Positions 24,661-35,329 of a stretch of DNA of 64,000 bases are shown in pieces; position 1 is the first letter of the stretch; every line of letters begins with the position of its first letter. The position numbers and the translations under genes are program-made. Below the pieces are notes generated by a model. That model made no database searches and was not told where the DNA came from. It was given only the letters and a program-made list of their open reading frames with translations. Source of the stretch: Imbricaverruca yamaguchii (lineage: Eukaryota > Arthropoda > Thecostraca > Neoverrucidae); NCBI GenBank assembly GCA_034440575.1, contig JAOTOL010000867.1, positions 1 to 64,000 of the forward strand, given 5' to 3'.

Positions 24661-25214
24661 TCCTTCACGCGAAAATTAACCGCACCGCGCCCGGGGATCT
24701 AGCCCGGGATCCTCGATTCTAAATTGTAGCATCCATGCAAGGCGCCACGGCGGCTGCTGGCTACGGCGCTGTAACAGCCCACCCAACTGAAGTAAGGTGC
24801 GAGGAAGAGAATTGTATCGGTAATTAGAAATTCTTTTTTCTCGCCACGTAGCGAAACTTGGACAAAGTGTCGGCTTCTCTGCGCAGGAGAATCTCTACAG
24901 AGGAGGATTCTCCAGTGAGTGTAACTGAGGTCACCTGGTGGGATTGGGGCACGGGGTGGTATCCAGGGTGCCCCAAAATCGCCCATGCTTGAGAAGCGAC
25001 CCGAAGACCCAACATTTCCCCATGTTGAAGCGCAACTTGATGCTGGAAAAGGCCGCTTTGCAATGGTTCGGGGTATCGGCGATTGCGGCCCAAGTATTTT
25101 GGTTGGATAAAATGCAGATAGCGTGGGCGTTATAAGAGATGTGGCTACAAGTGTGTGTAACATTGGAGTTGAAAATGTGACCCTACATAGGGGTTAATAG
25201 CGTGTAAATCGGAG
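24661..25214. other. No recognised gene
   Basis: Mixed sequence with a GC-rich start (GCGCCCGGGGATCTAGCCCG). ORFs on the minus strand show no family signature. Confidence 0.3.
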
Positions 25215-25460
25215 CCGATTCCACGTGCATGCGACACGTGCCAATCGGCATTCATTGACGACTGCAGTTTGTACGGTAGGTGACATGTGCCAATTGGGCA
25301 AATGTAGTCGGTACATGGAGCCGGGTGATCCAAGCATTGCCGTCGTTCTGACTCAAGCCGTTTGGCAGCAGCGGCCCCAATAGTGAAAATGGGGAAAATG
25401 TGCATCTTGGACTTTCACGCGCCCCACGTGTGCACGTGCCACGTGCGATGGAACTTTTTG
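25215..25460. repeat. CACGTG-rich block 2
   Basis: Five exact CACGTG sites in about 240 bases (25221, 25235, and three within 25424-25445 as CCACGTGTGCACGTGCCACG). Same word environment as block 1, suggesting a second fragment of one repeat family. Confidence 0.6.
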
Positions 25461-25749
25461 ACCCGTTTCTGTGGCGCATAAATGCGTCTACAGCGCATCT
25501 ATGCGTCATGAATAGCTCACAATCACTCATGATATTAGTGGGCTCGTAGATTATTAGTCGATATATGAGCAATAGCGAAAGCATGGCTGGAGAACTCTTG
25601 CACACTGATAAAATGGAACGTTTCGAAAATTTCATTCATTGTTCTGTTGGGCACATTGTTGGGCTCTTAATTTAGTCGGACAACTTTTTACTCATTGAGT
25701 CATAACCTGGTCTTCTAAACATATGGCGGTACTTTTAGCTTGATCTTAC

Positions 25750-28200
25750 ATAAAGACATCGAAGTTCGGTGCTACTCTGAGCCACAAGGGCCCTTCTTGG
25801 TTGCACTCTGTACAGTCAGCCAGTTGCCCACCAAATCCGTAGATCATCCCTCCCTTGAATACTGAAAAGCAAGCCCTCTATGCTTATAATTATTATCCAT
25901 GCTGCATTTAAAGATGTTCAGCGTGCTGCTACTGACAATGGTTTCTGGCAGCTGGTTTCAGTGCTCTATTACCCTGTTGGTGAAGAAAGACTGTCTTAAC
26001 CCTGTCCTGCTGTGGCTAACTTCAATTTTTAATTGATGAACTGTAATCGCATCATTTCTGTTCAATTCAAACATTTCCTTGGTATACACCTCCTCCTGAC
26101 CATCAACTAATTTAAAGAACTCGATGATATCTCCTCTCAGCCTTCTATATCTAAGTGAAAACATATTCAAGTTCTTCAATCTTTCCTTACATGCCAAGTT
26201 GCTTACACCATAAACCATTTTTGTACCCCTCTTTCGTACACTCTAAAAACCAACAATCATTTTCATAACTAGGAAACCACGTTTTGACACATTATTCAAA
26301 ATGTGGCCTGACTTATGCACAGTGAAGTTTCCTGATGACATTCTCACTTCTATATGATACCTTCCTATTTATTTCCCCAAGCATTATCAGTGCCTTCTTC
26401 CTGGCTTCCTCGGTCTGTTTTGATGCCCCCAGTTTTCTGTTCAGAAAAACACCTAAGTCTTTCTCCTGCTTAGTCACCGATAGTACTTGGCCACCCATCA
26501 GGTATGCAGCCTTCATATGCTGCCTACCTACATGCATGATTTTGCACTTATCAAAATCAAATTTCATTTACCATTTTTCGGACCACTTCACAAGTTCGTC
26601 TGAGTCTTTTTGCAGTAAGATATGCTCATTGTGTCCTGTTATTGCCCTAAGGACCTTCAAATCACCAGCAAATTTCGTAACCATACTGCTTAGGCCACTC
26701 TGAGGGTTATTTACAAATATTATGAACAGTAGTGGCACCAGTACTCTACCCCTGAGGGACACCAATAAGAACATTTTCCCATGATAATTTTGTATCATTT
26801 AGCATCACTCTCTTCTGTTTATTTGAAAGCCACAACTCTATCCATTTTAGGATGCTACCTGCAATACCATGGACCTGAAGCTGCATCAGTAAGCGTTTAC
26901 GGGGTACCTTGTGAAAAGCCTTACTAAAGTCAAGATATGCTACATCAACCTGATTTCCCTGATCAAATTGCTCTGTAGCGAAATTCAAAAAGTCCAAGAG
27001 ATTTGTGAGACACGATGGCCCTGTTCTAATCCCATGTTGAGTGTCTTGAATCAATCTGTTTCCTTCCAGATTACTAACTATTCTATACTTGATAATTGAT
27101 TCGAGTACCTTGCAGACTAGGGATGTGAGGCTCACTTGCCTATGGTTTTCAACTTTCCCCCTTTCTTTTTCTTGAAACTAGGAACTACCTTCGCCCTTTT
27201 CCAATCTCTTGGAATTTAATTTTGTGAAACTGGTGTACAAAATTGTATACAAAGTGGAAATGCCAGTACCTTTTCAGCTTCCACAATACCCTAGCATAAA
27301 TTTAATCAGGTTCTGCAGCCTTGTAATCTAATCTGATCTAATCTAAATCTAATCTAAATTTCCTTCATGTAAACTTTGAACTTTTCCCACATTTCACAGG
27401 CATTCAAATTGGAGAATTCTTCCAATATGATGGCACTTACAGCCGTCTTCATGCTGCCAAAGCCTGCTCTGTTGAAATTATGAACCTTTGCCAAATTGTC
27501 CTTGATGGTGCCCACTACATGTGCCTTGAATCTCATATGTTATGGTCACTTCTTCCCATAGTTTCTCCTACAGTGAAGTCTTGAACTAAGTCACTTAAAT
27601 CCGAGAAGACAAGGTCCAAGAATGACAAGGTCCTGACTAGTTGGTTCCGTTATAAACTGGTGCAAGAACACGTCCTCTTCAAGGCATTTCCTAAACATTT
27701 TGCATGATGGGGAACCAACACCAACATTTTCATATCCTTCTAGATTAAAGTCACCAAGAGTATGACAATTCATCCGAAAGTTTCTACTGATTTCTTCGCA
27801 AATCACCTTATCGAGCTCCAATTGCTGGGAATGTGGCAGGGATCGGTACAAAGCTCCTATCCCTAGTTTGTTGTTCTTGCCTTTTCCCACAGTGACATCA
27901 AGCCAAATGGACTCAACAGACACATTTTTACCCCATCTGCTACTTTTTGAGATCTGAATAAGCTATTCACATATATCATTACACCACCCCCTTTCACTGC
28001 TGGACCACTATTGCTCGAAAACGTATTGTATCCTTGATATCATAGTCCTGCACGCTTTCCCCAAAATATCCTTCACAGGCCCATGCTTCAGTAATGCAAA
28101 CAACATCTGGCTCCTCTTCAGCAACACAACACTGGAGCTCATCAAATTTGGATAGAAATCTCTGAGCATAAAGCATTACACACTTAGCATATGTATGACG
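25750..28200 (-). pseudogene. CR1-like LINE, copy 1 (decayed)
   Basis: The minus strand encodes, in order, an endonuclease start (SKFDELQCCVAEEEPDVVCI, TEAWACEGYF; ~28160-28050) and GDFNLEGYEN (~27755). RT fingers and palm follow (KVLESIIKYRIVSNLE, QHGIRTGPSCLTNLL, VDVAYLDFSKAFHKVP; 27110-26920), then VPQG at 26750 and FAGDLKVLR near 26650, where FADD is expected. The thumb and C-terminus end with NLNMFSLRYRRLRGDIIE near 26150. Several frameshifts separate these blocks, and the active-site Asp is mutated. The domain wording closely matches CR1 elements of arthropods, especially crustaceans. The 3' end lies near 25750. Confidence 0.85.
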
Positions 28201-28984
28201 CTCAATGCTCAGAGTATAACCAGCTTCGACTTTTTCATGTTGAGTAGCTCTTCCATCACTGTGGCACAGTGTGGGATGCGTTAAGCAGCCGAAGCTCGCG
28301 AGCGGAGATTCAATACTTAACTCTCGGGGCAGGTGGTTGCAACCACTCCTCCAGGTATATCGACGAATAGAGAGAAACGGCGCCCGGAGGTGCCGTCGCC
28401 TGGCATGCCCGATGAGGAACCCTTTGCCGATCCGATGGCGAAACAAGTGAAGATGGCATGCCAGGTCAGTGACCCTCCACGTCATGGGCCAAATATTGTC
28501 AGGTCATTAAAAATCGCGTACGGACGACAATTCATATCAGATATTTCCCCTGCCTACCAGGGGTGTAGCTATGTATGCTTTTGGCATGACAATGCCCCTC
28601 CCCTGCCATGGTAACTTTGTCATCCCAATAACTGCAGCTTTGAACACTACGTGGTATGCTCCTCAATCCAATTGGGTCCTCCATTGCCTAATGCATCATG
28701 CCCCCTGAATAATTTTCAGAAACCTATACATATGCTGTCTTCTTTGATATTTACTGCCTTACTTCATAACACTATACCTTCTTAGGCGATGAGTAATATG
28801 CGTGCATAGGCATATAGCAGTGACGGATACTAGACCCAGGAGCTGATTTGCCAGGAGGGATGGGTGGGACATATGCATAATCCTACACAAATAGTTTTGG
28901 ATCGAATTAGAATTACATACGTCCAGGGCACTGATTTAAAACAATCATTCCTGAAGTAAGCCTATGCAGCTTCCCCCAAATCGT
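28201..28984. other. No recognised gene
   Basis: An ORF of 93 codons (28333-28614, plus) overlaps the 5' margin of the CR1 copy on the other strand and shows no known motif. The remainder is non-coding in appearance. Confidence 0.3.
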
Positions 28985-29885
28985 GACATGTGGTCCACTT
29001 TTCGTTACGAGCAGCACCGTGTTGGTTACCAGCTACACCGTGTTAGTTAACAGCTGCACCGTGTTGTTTACCAGTTACACCGTGTTGATTACCAGCATCC
29101 ACCGTGTTGGTTAACAGCTGCACCGCTTTGGCTATCAGCTGTACCGTGTTGATTACCAGCTGCACCGTGTTGGTTACCAGCTGCATCGTGTTGGTTACCA
29201 GCTGCACCGTGTTGGTTACCAGCTGCATCGTGTTGGTTACCAGCAGCACAGTGTTGGTTGCCAGCTGCACCGTGTTGGTTACCAGCAGCACCGTGTTGGT
29301 TACCAGCTGTACCGTGTCGGTTACCAGCTGTGCCGTGTTGATTACCAGCTGTGCCGTGTTGGTTACCAGCTGCACCGTGTTGGTTACCAGCTGTACCGTG
29401 TTGGTTACCAGCTGCACCGTGTTTGTTACCAGCTGTGCCGTGTTGGTTACCAACTGCATCGTGTTAGTTACCAGCTGCACCGTATTGGGTACCAGCTGCA
29501 CCGTGTTGGTTACCAGCTGTGCCGTGTTGGTTACCAGCTGCACCGTGTTTGTTACCAGCTGTGCCGTGTTGGTTACCAGCTGCACCGTGTTGGTTACCAG
29601 CTGCATCGTATTGGTTACCAGATACACCGTGTTGGTTACCAGCTGCACCGTGTTGGTTACCAGCTGCACTGTGTTGGTTACCAGCTGTACCGTGTTGATT
29701 ACCAGCTGCACCGTGTTGGTTACCAGCTGTACCGTGTTGGTTACCAGCTGCATCGTGTTGGTTACCAGCTGCACCGTGCTGGTTACCAGCTGCACCGTGT
29801 TGGTTACCAGCTGCACCGTGTTGGTTACCAGCTGTACCGTGTTGGTTACCAGCTGCACCGTATTGTCTGCTAGCTGCACGATGTC
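28985..29885. repeat. 21-bp minisatellite
   Basis: About 42 copies of a 21-bp unit (GCACCGTGTTGGTTACCAGCT) with point variation at a few fixed columns. Since 21 is divisible by three, both strands remain open for about 280-320 codons (VLVTSCT on plus, LVTNTVQ on minus). These frames are artefacts of the period. Confidence 0.95.
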
Positions 29886-29974
29886 CATACCACGGATTAT
29901 GGTTTGCACATTATCTGTGCCTCTTGATGCGGAGGGATATTGTTGACCATTAATGTAGACACCAAGCCGATGTG

Positions 29975-30480
29975 GAGCAGTTCCATCCAATCCTGTTCCG
30001 TCCAATCATGTTTCGTCCAATCCTGTTCCATCCAATCCTGTTCCATTCAAACCTGTTCCGTCCGACCCTGCTCCATTGAATCCTGTTCCATCCAATCAAA
30101 TTCCACTCCATTCTGTTCCATCCAATCCCATCAACTCAATTGTGTTCTGTTCTGCTCTGCTCTATTCCTTTCCATTCCGTTCTGCTCCATTCTATTGCGT
30201 TCGGTTCTATTCCATTCGATTCCCTTCTATTTCATTCTGTTATATTCCATTCCAGTCCAGTCCATTCTGTATCATTCCATCCGTTTTATTCCATTCCATT
30301 CCATTATGTTCCAGTATGTTCTGTTCTATTCCGTTCTGTTCCATTCCATTATATTTCATTCCATTGTGTTCCATTTCGTTCTGTTTAATTATATTATATT
30401 GCATTCAATTGCATTCCATTCCATTCCAATATATCCATTTACATTCCATTCCGATCCGTTCCGTTCTGTTATGTTCCATA
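29975..30480. repeat. Degenerate ATTCC-type satellite
   Basis: Five-base-periodic TTCCA/ATTCC/GTTCC words for about 500 bases, beginning just beyond the 21-bp minisatellite. It starts as ~15-bp units (GTTCCATCCAATCCT) and decays into pentamers. Non-coding. Confidence 0.9.
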
Positions 30481-32040
30481 TACAGCCATGGTCCCGACCG
30501 TATAGTAATTGGAATCAACCTTTCTATTATTTTTTCCATGGTTGTTTACCTTGGCCACTGCTGCTCTCGGCATTTGCTGTCTGGGTATCTTAGGAACTAC
30601 CCTACCGAATTGAATGGCTTGGGCCGATGTCGACAGCGCGACATTAGGCGACTGCATAAAACATCTGTCGTAATACATATTTATATATATATATATACAT
30701 ATCATTATAGCACCTGGCGTAATAAATAATAATTGAATAATAAAGAAACGGTCGAATTCGTAGTACGTTGCTCCAATCAGCCTAAACATAGCACTAAACG
30801 TCATTGCAGATAGGTTGCAAATGTCAGCCCGAATGGTCGGTTTATTACGAGAGTACCGGCCTGCATTGGTCCCCACGGTGCCGACAAGGCAGGGCTAGAG
30901 TCGCTCTTCGTGCTCGCATAGCCCTCGACTATTAGTGTTCGTTGGTAGCTGACAGATGAGGCCGGAAATGTCGCACCTGGACGCACTTGTGGGCGCATTG
31001 ACCTCATCTGGGCGGCCTTGTCGACGCGCATTGACCGGCGTCCGGGCGGCCTTGGCGGGGCATCGACGGCGCGTTGAACTCTCGGTCGAAATTATACCGT
31101 TCGACGGAAATTAACGGATCGGATGGTGGAGCCTGGGTTCACGCAAAAAACCGTGCTGGGTATAGGGCCCTGGTTCATAAAGCCACTCCAGCACGACCTC
31201 AGAGAAAAAACTGCACTATTTTACCCGTTAATGGCAAGTGGAGCATTGTATCGCCGTGGGTTTTGTGGGGAACATGGGACAGTGAACTGCTATGGGAGCC
31301 GGCTTAATGGCATTCCAACGCCAGCAAGACTCACCTTACCTCAGTTACGGACCATCAACCGTTTATTCGTTTGTGTGAAGGGTGGGGTGATATTTGGTGG
31401 AGCCTAAAGTTTGCAGAAATAATGACGCCAGGGGTTAAGTTGATAATGACGAATTGTGTTTATTTTATCCGGGGCATGATTCATAATTGTCAGTGCTTAT
31501 GTCGGTAACAGTCAACGCGATATATATGCGATGTCTCATTGCATCACATAGCCGGGACGCGCCGGGCGGCACAAAATATGCACACTGGTCCTGAGCGTTG
31601 GCCGTGAAGGGGAGGCTGGGAGGAAGGGGGCACAGTGCGTGCATGGAAGTGTGTTTGAGTCGTTTCGTCCGTGAAAAATGTGCTGGTGCTCGCAGGAATC
31701 ACCAAGGGCATGCAATGGACAACGAAACGATGTGCGTCTGCAAGCGAAGCTACCGAAATGATCGACGACATCTACCTAAAAGCCGAATACGAGTTGATTG
31801 TCGTGAACGTGCTGCCTGACTGTGATATCAGTGACGCAGACGGACTGGATGACATTGCCACTGTGCCAGCGGACGTGCACGACTTTCCTGCCACGTTCTC
31901 GATGGACAACAGGCACTTGGGCTCATCGGGGTTCTCATCTGCTCTGGATATGTCACGCTGCCAAGCGAAAGGTTCTTGGTCACAGGTAGAGGATCTAGCC
32001 CATGGCATAGTTCGGAAAGCTCTGCCGGGCAGCGAGAACA
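30481..32040. other. No confident gene; unrecognised ORF at 31671-32000
   Basis: An open frame on the plus strand from 31671 reads an acidic segment (YELIVVNVLPDCDISDADGL, then DDIATVPADVHDFPATFSMD). It loosely resembles the acidic N-terminus of piggyBac-type transposases, but there is no catalytic domain, so it is left unassigned. No other feature stands out at 30.5-31.6 kb. Confidence 0.2.
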
Positions 32041-32049
32041 TGAAGAAAA

Positions 32050-33400
32050 TAACACTCCATGTGCAGGATCTTGGAGGGCATGTCTCCCTCCCCAATACTC
32101 AATTTTATTCTCCAATAGTGAATTCCCCCCCCCCCTCCCCATATATAATGGAATGGACATGCAGCAAAAAGCATACAACTACGGGCTGCGATCGGAGCGG
32201 GAACTCTAGTGGCCCCGCCTATGGTCCTACTGATGGTTCTGCTTATGGTCCTACTGATGCCCCTCTCATATGGTCCTACTGATGGTCCCGCAGACGGCCC
32301 ACGATGGTCCCGCCGATGGTCCCGCCGATGGTCCCACCGATGGCCCCGCCGATGGTCCCGCCGATGGTCCCGCCGATGGTCCCGCCGATGGTCCGCCGAT
32401 GGTCCCGCCGATGGTCCCGCCGATGGTCCCACCGATGGCCCCGCCGATGGTCCCGCCGATGGTCCCGCCGATGGTCCCGCCGATGGTCCCTCCGATGGTC
32501 CCGCCAATGGTCCCGCCGATGGTCCCGCCGTGATGGTCCCGCCGATGGTCCCGCCGATGGTCCCGCCGATGGTCCCGCCGATGGTCCCGCCGATGGTCCC
32601 GCCGATGGTCCCGCCGATGGTCCCGCCGATGGTCCCGCCGATGGCCCTGGAATTAGTGACGTCGGCCCATTCGCTCCGGTGGCTTACCACTGAGGACGGT
32701 TTCCGGGTGACTGGCCGTCGCCGTTAACGTCGGGACTATGCGCTGTAGTCTGGCCAGCGTGCTGGTGTCCGGAGACACTGCGCAGACTGGCACCATCTGT
32801 GCTGCTGAACATTCTGCCGCCATTGCTGGCACCAGCATCAAGCCCAGGCTTCCAGGAATCTGTCGGCTGCGGCAGCCAGTTGGCCCAGAGGAGCCTCCTG
32901 TGACGGCAGCGATAATGCCGTCCAGGCTCCCTGTGGCGGCCGTTGAGGAAATAGTCTGCAACAGCTCACGGACGCGTCGGACAACTCCTGCTGCACCTAG
33001 TCCTGTGTGTACCCGCAGGAGCAGCTGGAACGGCCTCTGGTCTCTGAGCTGCTGGCGGGGATCTATGGTTTCCAGGAGGGCCGCTCGCCATAGCGCCAAC
33101 CTGCACCCCAGGGCGTTAATGAGGGTCACGAGACTGGGTGTCTGGGCCATGGTAATATCGATCCGTACCTGCGTGGTAATCAACAGGAAAGGTCTGCCAC
33201 CAGCAGGTCGAACTTGGTTCTGTCTTCTTAGATTCCAGCCACTCGAAACGCACAGTCCATCTGCGTCGGCTAGAGGTCTGTCTTCGCCGGAGAAGGGAGA
33301 AAGCTGCGAATGCGTGAACACGTCCATCTGCTGACTTCTAGATGCAGGAGTCAGGGGCAGATGCAGGGGGACCTCAATATCTTGTCCCACCACTGCACTG
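32050..33400 (-). repeat. Family G repeat, copy 1
   Basis: Shares extended sequence with 54290-54690 (GCGTGCTGGTGTCCGGAGACAC, CCCTGGAAxTAGTGACGTC) and with 58536-58930 (GGTCTGCCACCAGCAGGTCG, AAACGCACAGTCC, GCGCCAACCTGC). It carries the minus-strand ORF at 32653-33405 and, just beyond its stop codon, the expanded 12-bp minisatellite. This is the most complete of the three copies. Confidence 0.8.
32210..32650. repeat. 12-bp minisatellite (GATGGTCCCGCC)n
   Basis: Roughly 35 copies of a 12-bp unit inside family G copy 1. The equivalent site in copy 2 (54450-54475) has only about two units, so the array expanded here. All six frames show regular peptides (GTI, GPAD and similar) with no protein meaning. 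Confidence 0.95.
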
Positions 33401-33405
33401 TTCAA
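32653..33405 (-). CDS. Unrecognised repeat-borne ORF of family G (250 codons)
   Basis: Open minus-strand frame with conserved counterparts at two other loci. At 58.6-58.9 kb the same frame gives LSLSFGED, ADADGLCVSGGWN, RQHQVRPAGGKPF and, after a shift, EALDPRQQLGYQQSFQLLLR. Here the corresponding text is LSPFSGED, ADADGLCVSSGWN, RQNQVRPAGGRPF and ETIDPRQQLRDQRPFQLLLR. At 54.6 kb SAAQTVLADAVSPDTSTLA matches SAAQMVPVCAVSPDTSTLA. The N-terminal half is basic and hydrophilic, with a helical mid-section. I do not recognise the family; a gag-like or other transposon-encoded protein is plausible. The start codon at 33405 is simply the first ATG in frame. Conservation in one frame supports past coding, not current function. 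Confidence 0.45.
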   Translation of the reverse strand: MNSAVVGQDIEVPLHLPLTPASRSQQMDVFTHSQLSPFSGEDRPLADADGLCVSSGWNLRRQNQVRPAGGRPFLLITTQVRIDITMAQTPSLVTLINALGCRLALWRAALLETIDPRQQLRDQRPFQLLLRVHTGLGAAGVVRRVRELLQTISSTAATGSLDGIIAAVTGGSSGPTGCRSRQIPGSLGLMLVPAMAAECSAAQMVPVCAVSPDTSTLARLQRIVPTLTATASHPETVLSGKPPERMGRRH

Positions 33406-33419
33406 TGCTCACCTCTGCT

Positions 33420-34300
33420 ACTTTCATCTCGATCCTCGTCGTCGCCTCCAGACCGCTGGAAGTGGGAAACGACATTAGCCACGTCTTACTCTCAGATTCT
33501 CTGAGTAGCCTTTGCATGACAAAGACGTTTTATCCGCATGACCCCATCGCGCAGGATGTTCTATTGCGTCTAACCAAGCTTAAGCGAGCGGAAAGACATA
33601 CAACACCCTGTTGGGTACCCAGCCATGTCGGAATATTGGGGAACGAACTGGCTGACAAATTGGCAAAGCGTGCTGCCTGGAGCCAATACACCCGTGCGCT
33701 ACCTTTCCCGCAGCACATACGGACCAGACAACCAATATGTTATTGTTTTTGTCAGGGAAAGTGGCAACGATTTTGAGACTCGACTGACCAAAACAAACTG
33801 AGAACAATCAAGCCGATTTTGGTGGGGTGGGAGGTTTCGTGCAGCTTTCTCAAAATGAGGAGGTGGTGCTCGCTCTGATACGAATTGGACACACCTATGC
33901 CACCCACGGCTACCTGCTGTGGAACGAAGGCAGACCAGTGTGTACTCGTTGTGATATGCCACTGACAGTGGGCCATGCTCTTCCGACGTGTCTTCGCTCC
34001 TCAGCCCAGTGAAGACGATATTTTGGAAGAGAGGAGTCCACTCTGACGATGGCAAATCTCCTAGGTGATTGGTCGCGTGTGGTTCACACTGGGCGACTCT
34101 TTGAGCTTCTGTCGCAAATACGGTTCGCTGTCGTCTACTCAGGGAGGTAAACACGTTGCACTGATTGGGGCGTAGCAAATACTCCTTACACTTTGAAGTA
34201 ATTGTAGCCGGAAATTGAAAACTAGGTATCAATACCGTTATGGGCGTTGCATGATCAACAAGGTCTATGCGACCTAAAGCCCAATTAACTAACAAACTAA
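33420..34300 (+). pseudogene. I-like retrotransposon 3' fragment (RNase H and tail)
   Basis: A 5'-truncated copy containing RNase H motifs LLSDSLSSL (~33485) and CWVPSHVGILGNELADKLAK (~33605-33665). After frameshifts near 33775 it has LIRIGHTYATHGYLL and a C-terminal CTRCDMPLTVGHALPTC (~33945). The 3' tail (GGGCGTTGCATGATCAAC then CCCAATTAACTAACAAACTAA) resembles that of element A. The protein is closely related to element A (IGHTYATHSYLL there), so it is the same family or a sister one. It abuts family G at the left. Confidence 0.85.
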
Positions 34301-35329
34301 ACTTCCAGACCGCTCTGGTCTAGTCAATGTTCACCATCTATTATCGTCTGCTGTTTTCAATCCTCATCAACTCCATTTGCCTGGTCCCGTCAGGCTAGCT
34401 CTCAGCGTACTTTTCGGTGTACAGCTAACTACAGCCACGTATATAAAAACACGCCACGGCACACAAGACTACCAACACAGAACGCACAATACAAACACCG
34501 GAAGCAGCAGACCTCACCACACTGCTGTAGGGCTGGAAAAAAATCGTCAAAAACAGCAGGGAAAAATCATTACGAGTGATGTTCGCCCGTAGGTTAACGC
34601 TCGACATGTCCGTTGGACTCCATGAGTGCGTGCGATGAGACCCACCCGCAGTATGGCGGAGTATGGTGGCACAGTATCGGGCTTCCGTCCGCTGTCTGAT
34701 ATCTGTTGCACATTTCTCAACCCCATTCACGGTGGCAAAGTGGTTGAGACTGTGCCCGTCGATGACGATGCCGTCGGGAAACATTTCGGGGAATCGGCCA
34801 GTGGCGTACCGAAGAGGAGGAATTGGGGACAGGTTAATGATAGGCTGTAGTCCCCAAAAACCGCGACGGGCTTCGAAAAAATCTGCCACTCCGTAAAAAT
34901 CCTGCTGGAGCGCCTAGAAATTGCACGGGGCCGACAAAAATCATACTGTGGTCCCAGAATGTCGCGCAGAGGCCCTCAAGATGATAATGGAGGCACCAGA
35001 AGCGCCTTAAGGCCGTTGAAAAATAACATTGGAGACCCAAAAATAACCTGAAAAATAAATGACCTGAAAAATCAGCCGAATTAACATCACCGCTTCAGTA
35101 ACGTAGCATTCTCTAGCGAATGGCACTCTGCCATTGCCAAGGAAAAGAACAGAAATGTCGGCGACCAGCGCGTGGCTGGCGCCGCCTCGGCGGCCTTGGC
35201 GGCCAACTCATACGCTCCAGTCAGCGAAAAGTGATTACGTCAGAGTGGTAGTGATTACGCTGCAGTGACCAGACAATTGGACATAAAGCGAGCAACCTCT
35301 TGGTCCATTATTACTAAGCACATCGAGAA
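34301..35329. other. No recognised gene
   Basis: Short ORFs only. Repeating CxxAAAAATC-type words at 34850-35060 (for example CCCCAAAAACC, CGTAAAAATCC, CGACAAAAATC) suggest an old short-period repeat. The last 200 bases may be the 5' part of the Tc1-like element that follows. Confidence 0.3.

Noticed and set aside
24690..24720. GC-rich GCCCGGGGATCTAGCCCGGG resembling a tRNA arm
   Set aside because: No cloverleaf or B-box can be assembled around it.
28985..29885. Regular spaced array that might be mistaken for a CRISPR
   Set aside because: Units are contiguous with no unique spacers, in a eukaryotic context.
29043..30005. Open frame of about 320 codons on the minus strand and about 280 on the plus strand
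   Set aside because: Both are produced by the 21-bp minisatellite, whose period keeps all frames regular; no non-repetitive protein sequence is present.
30076..30729. 217-codon Ser/Phe/Ile-rich ORFs on the plus strand
   Set aside because: They arise from the ATTCC-type satellite, whose five-base period is open in several frames at once.
31671..32000. piggyBac transposase N-terminus
   Set aside because: Only a loose resemblance of an acidic stretch; no catalytic domain, so not called as a gene.
31995..32727. Gly-Thr-Ile and Gly-Pro-Ala-Asp repeat proteins on both strands
   Set aside because: These are translations of the 12-bp minisatellite, not genes.
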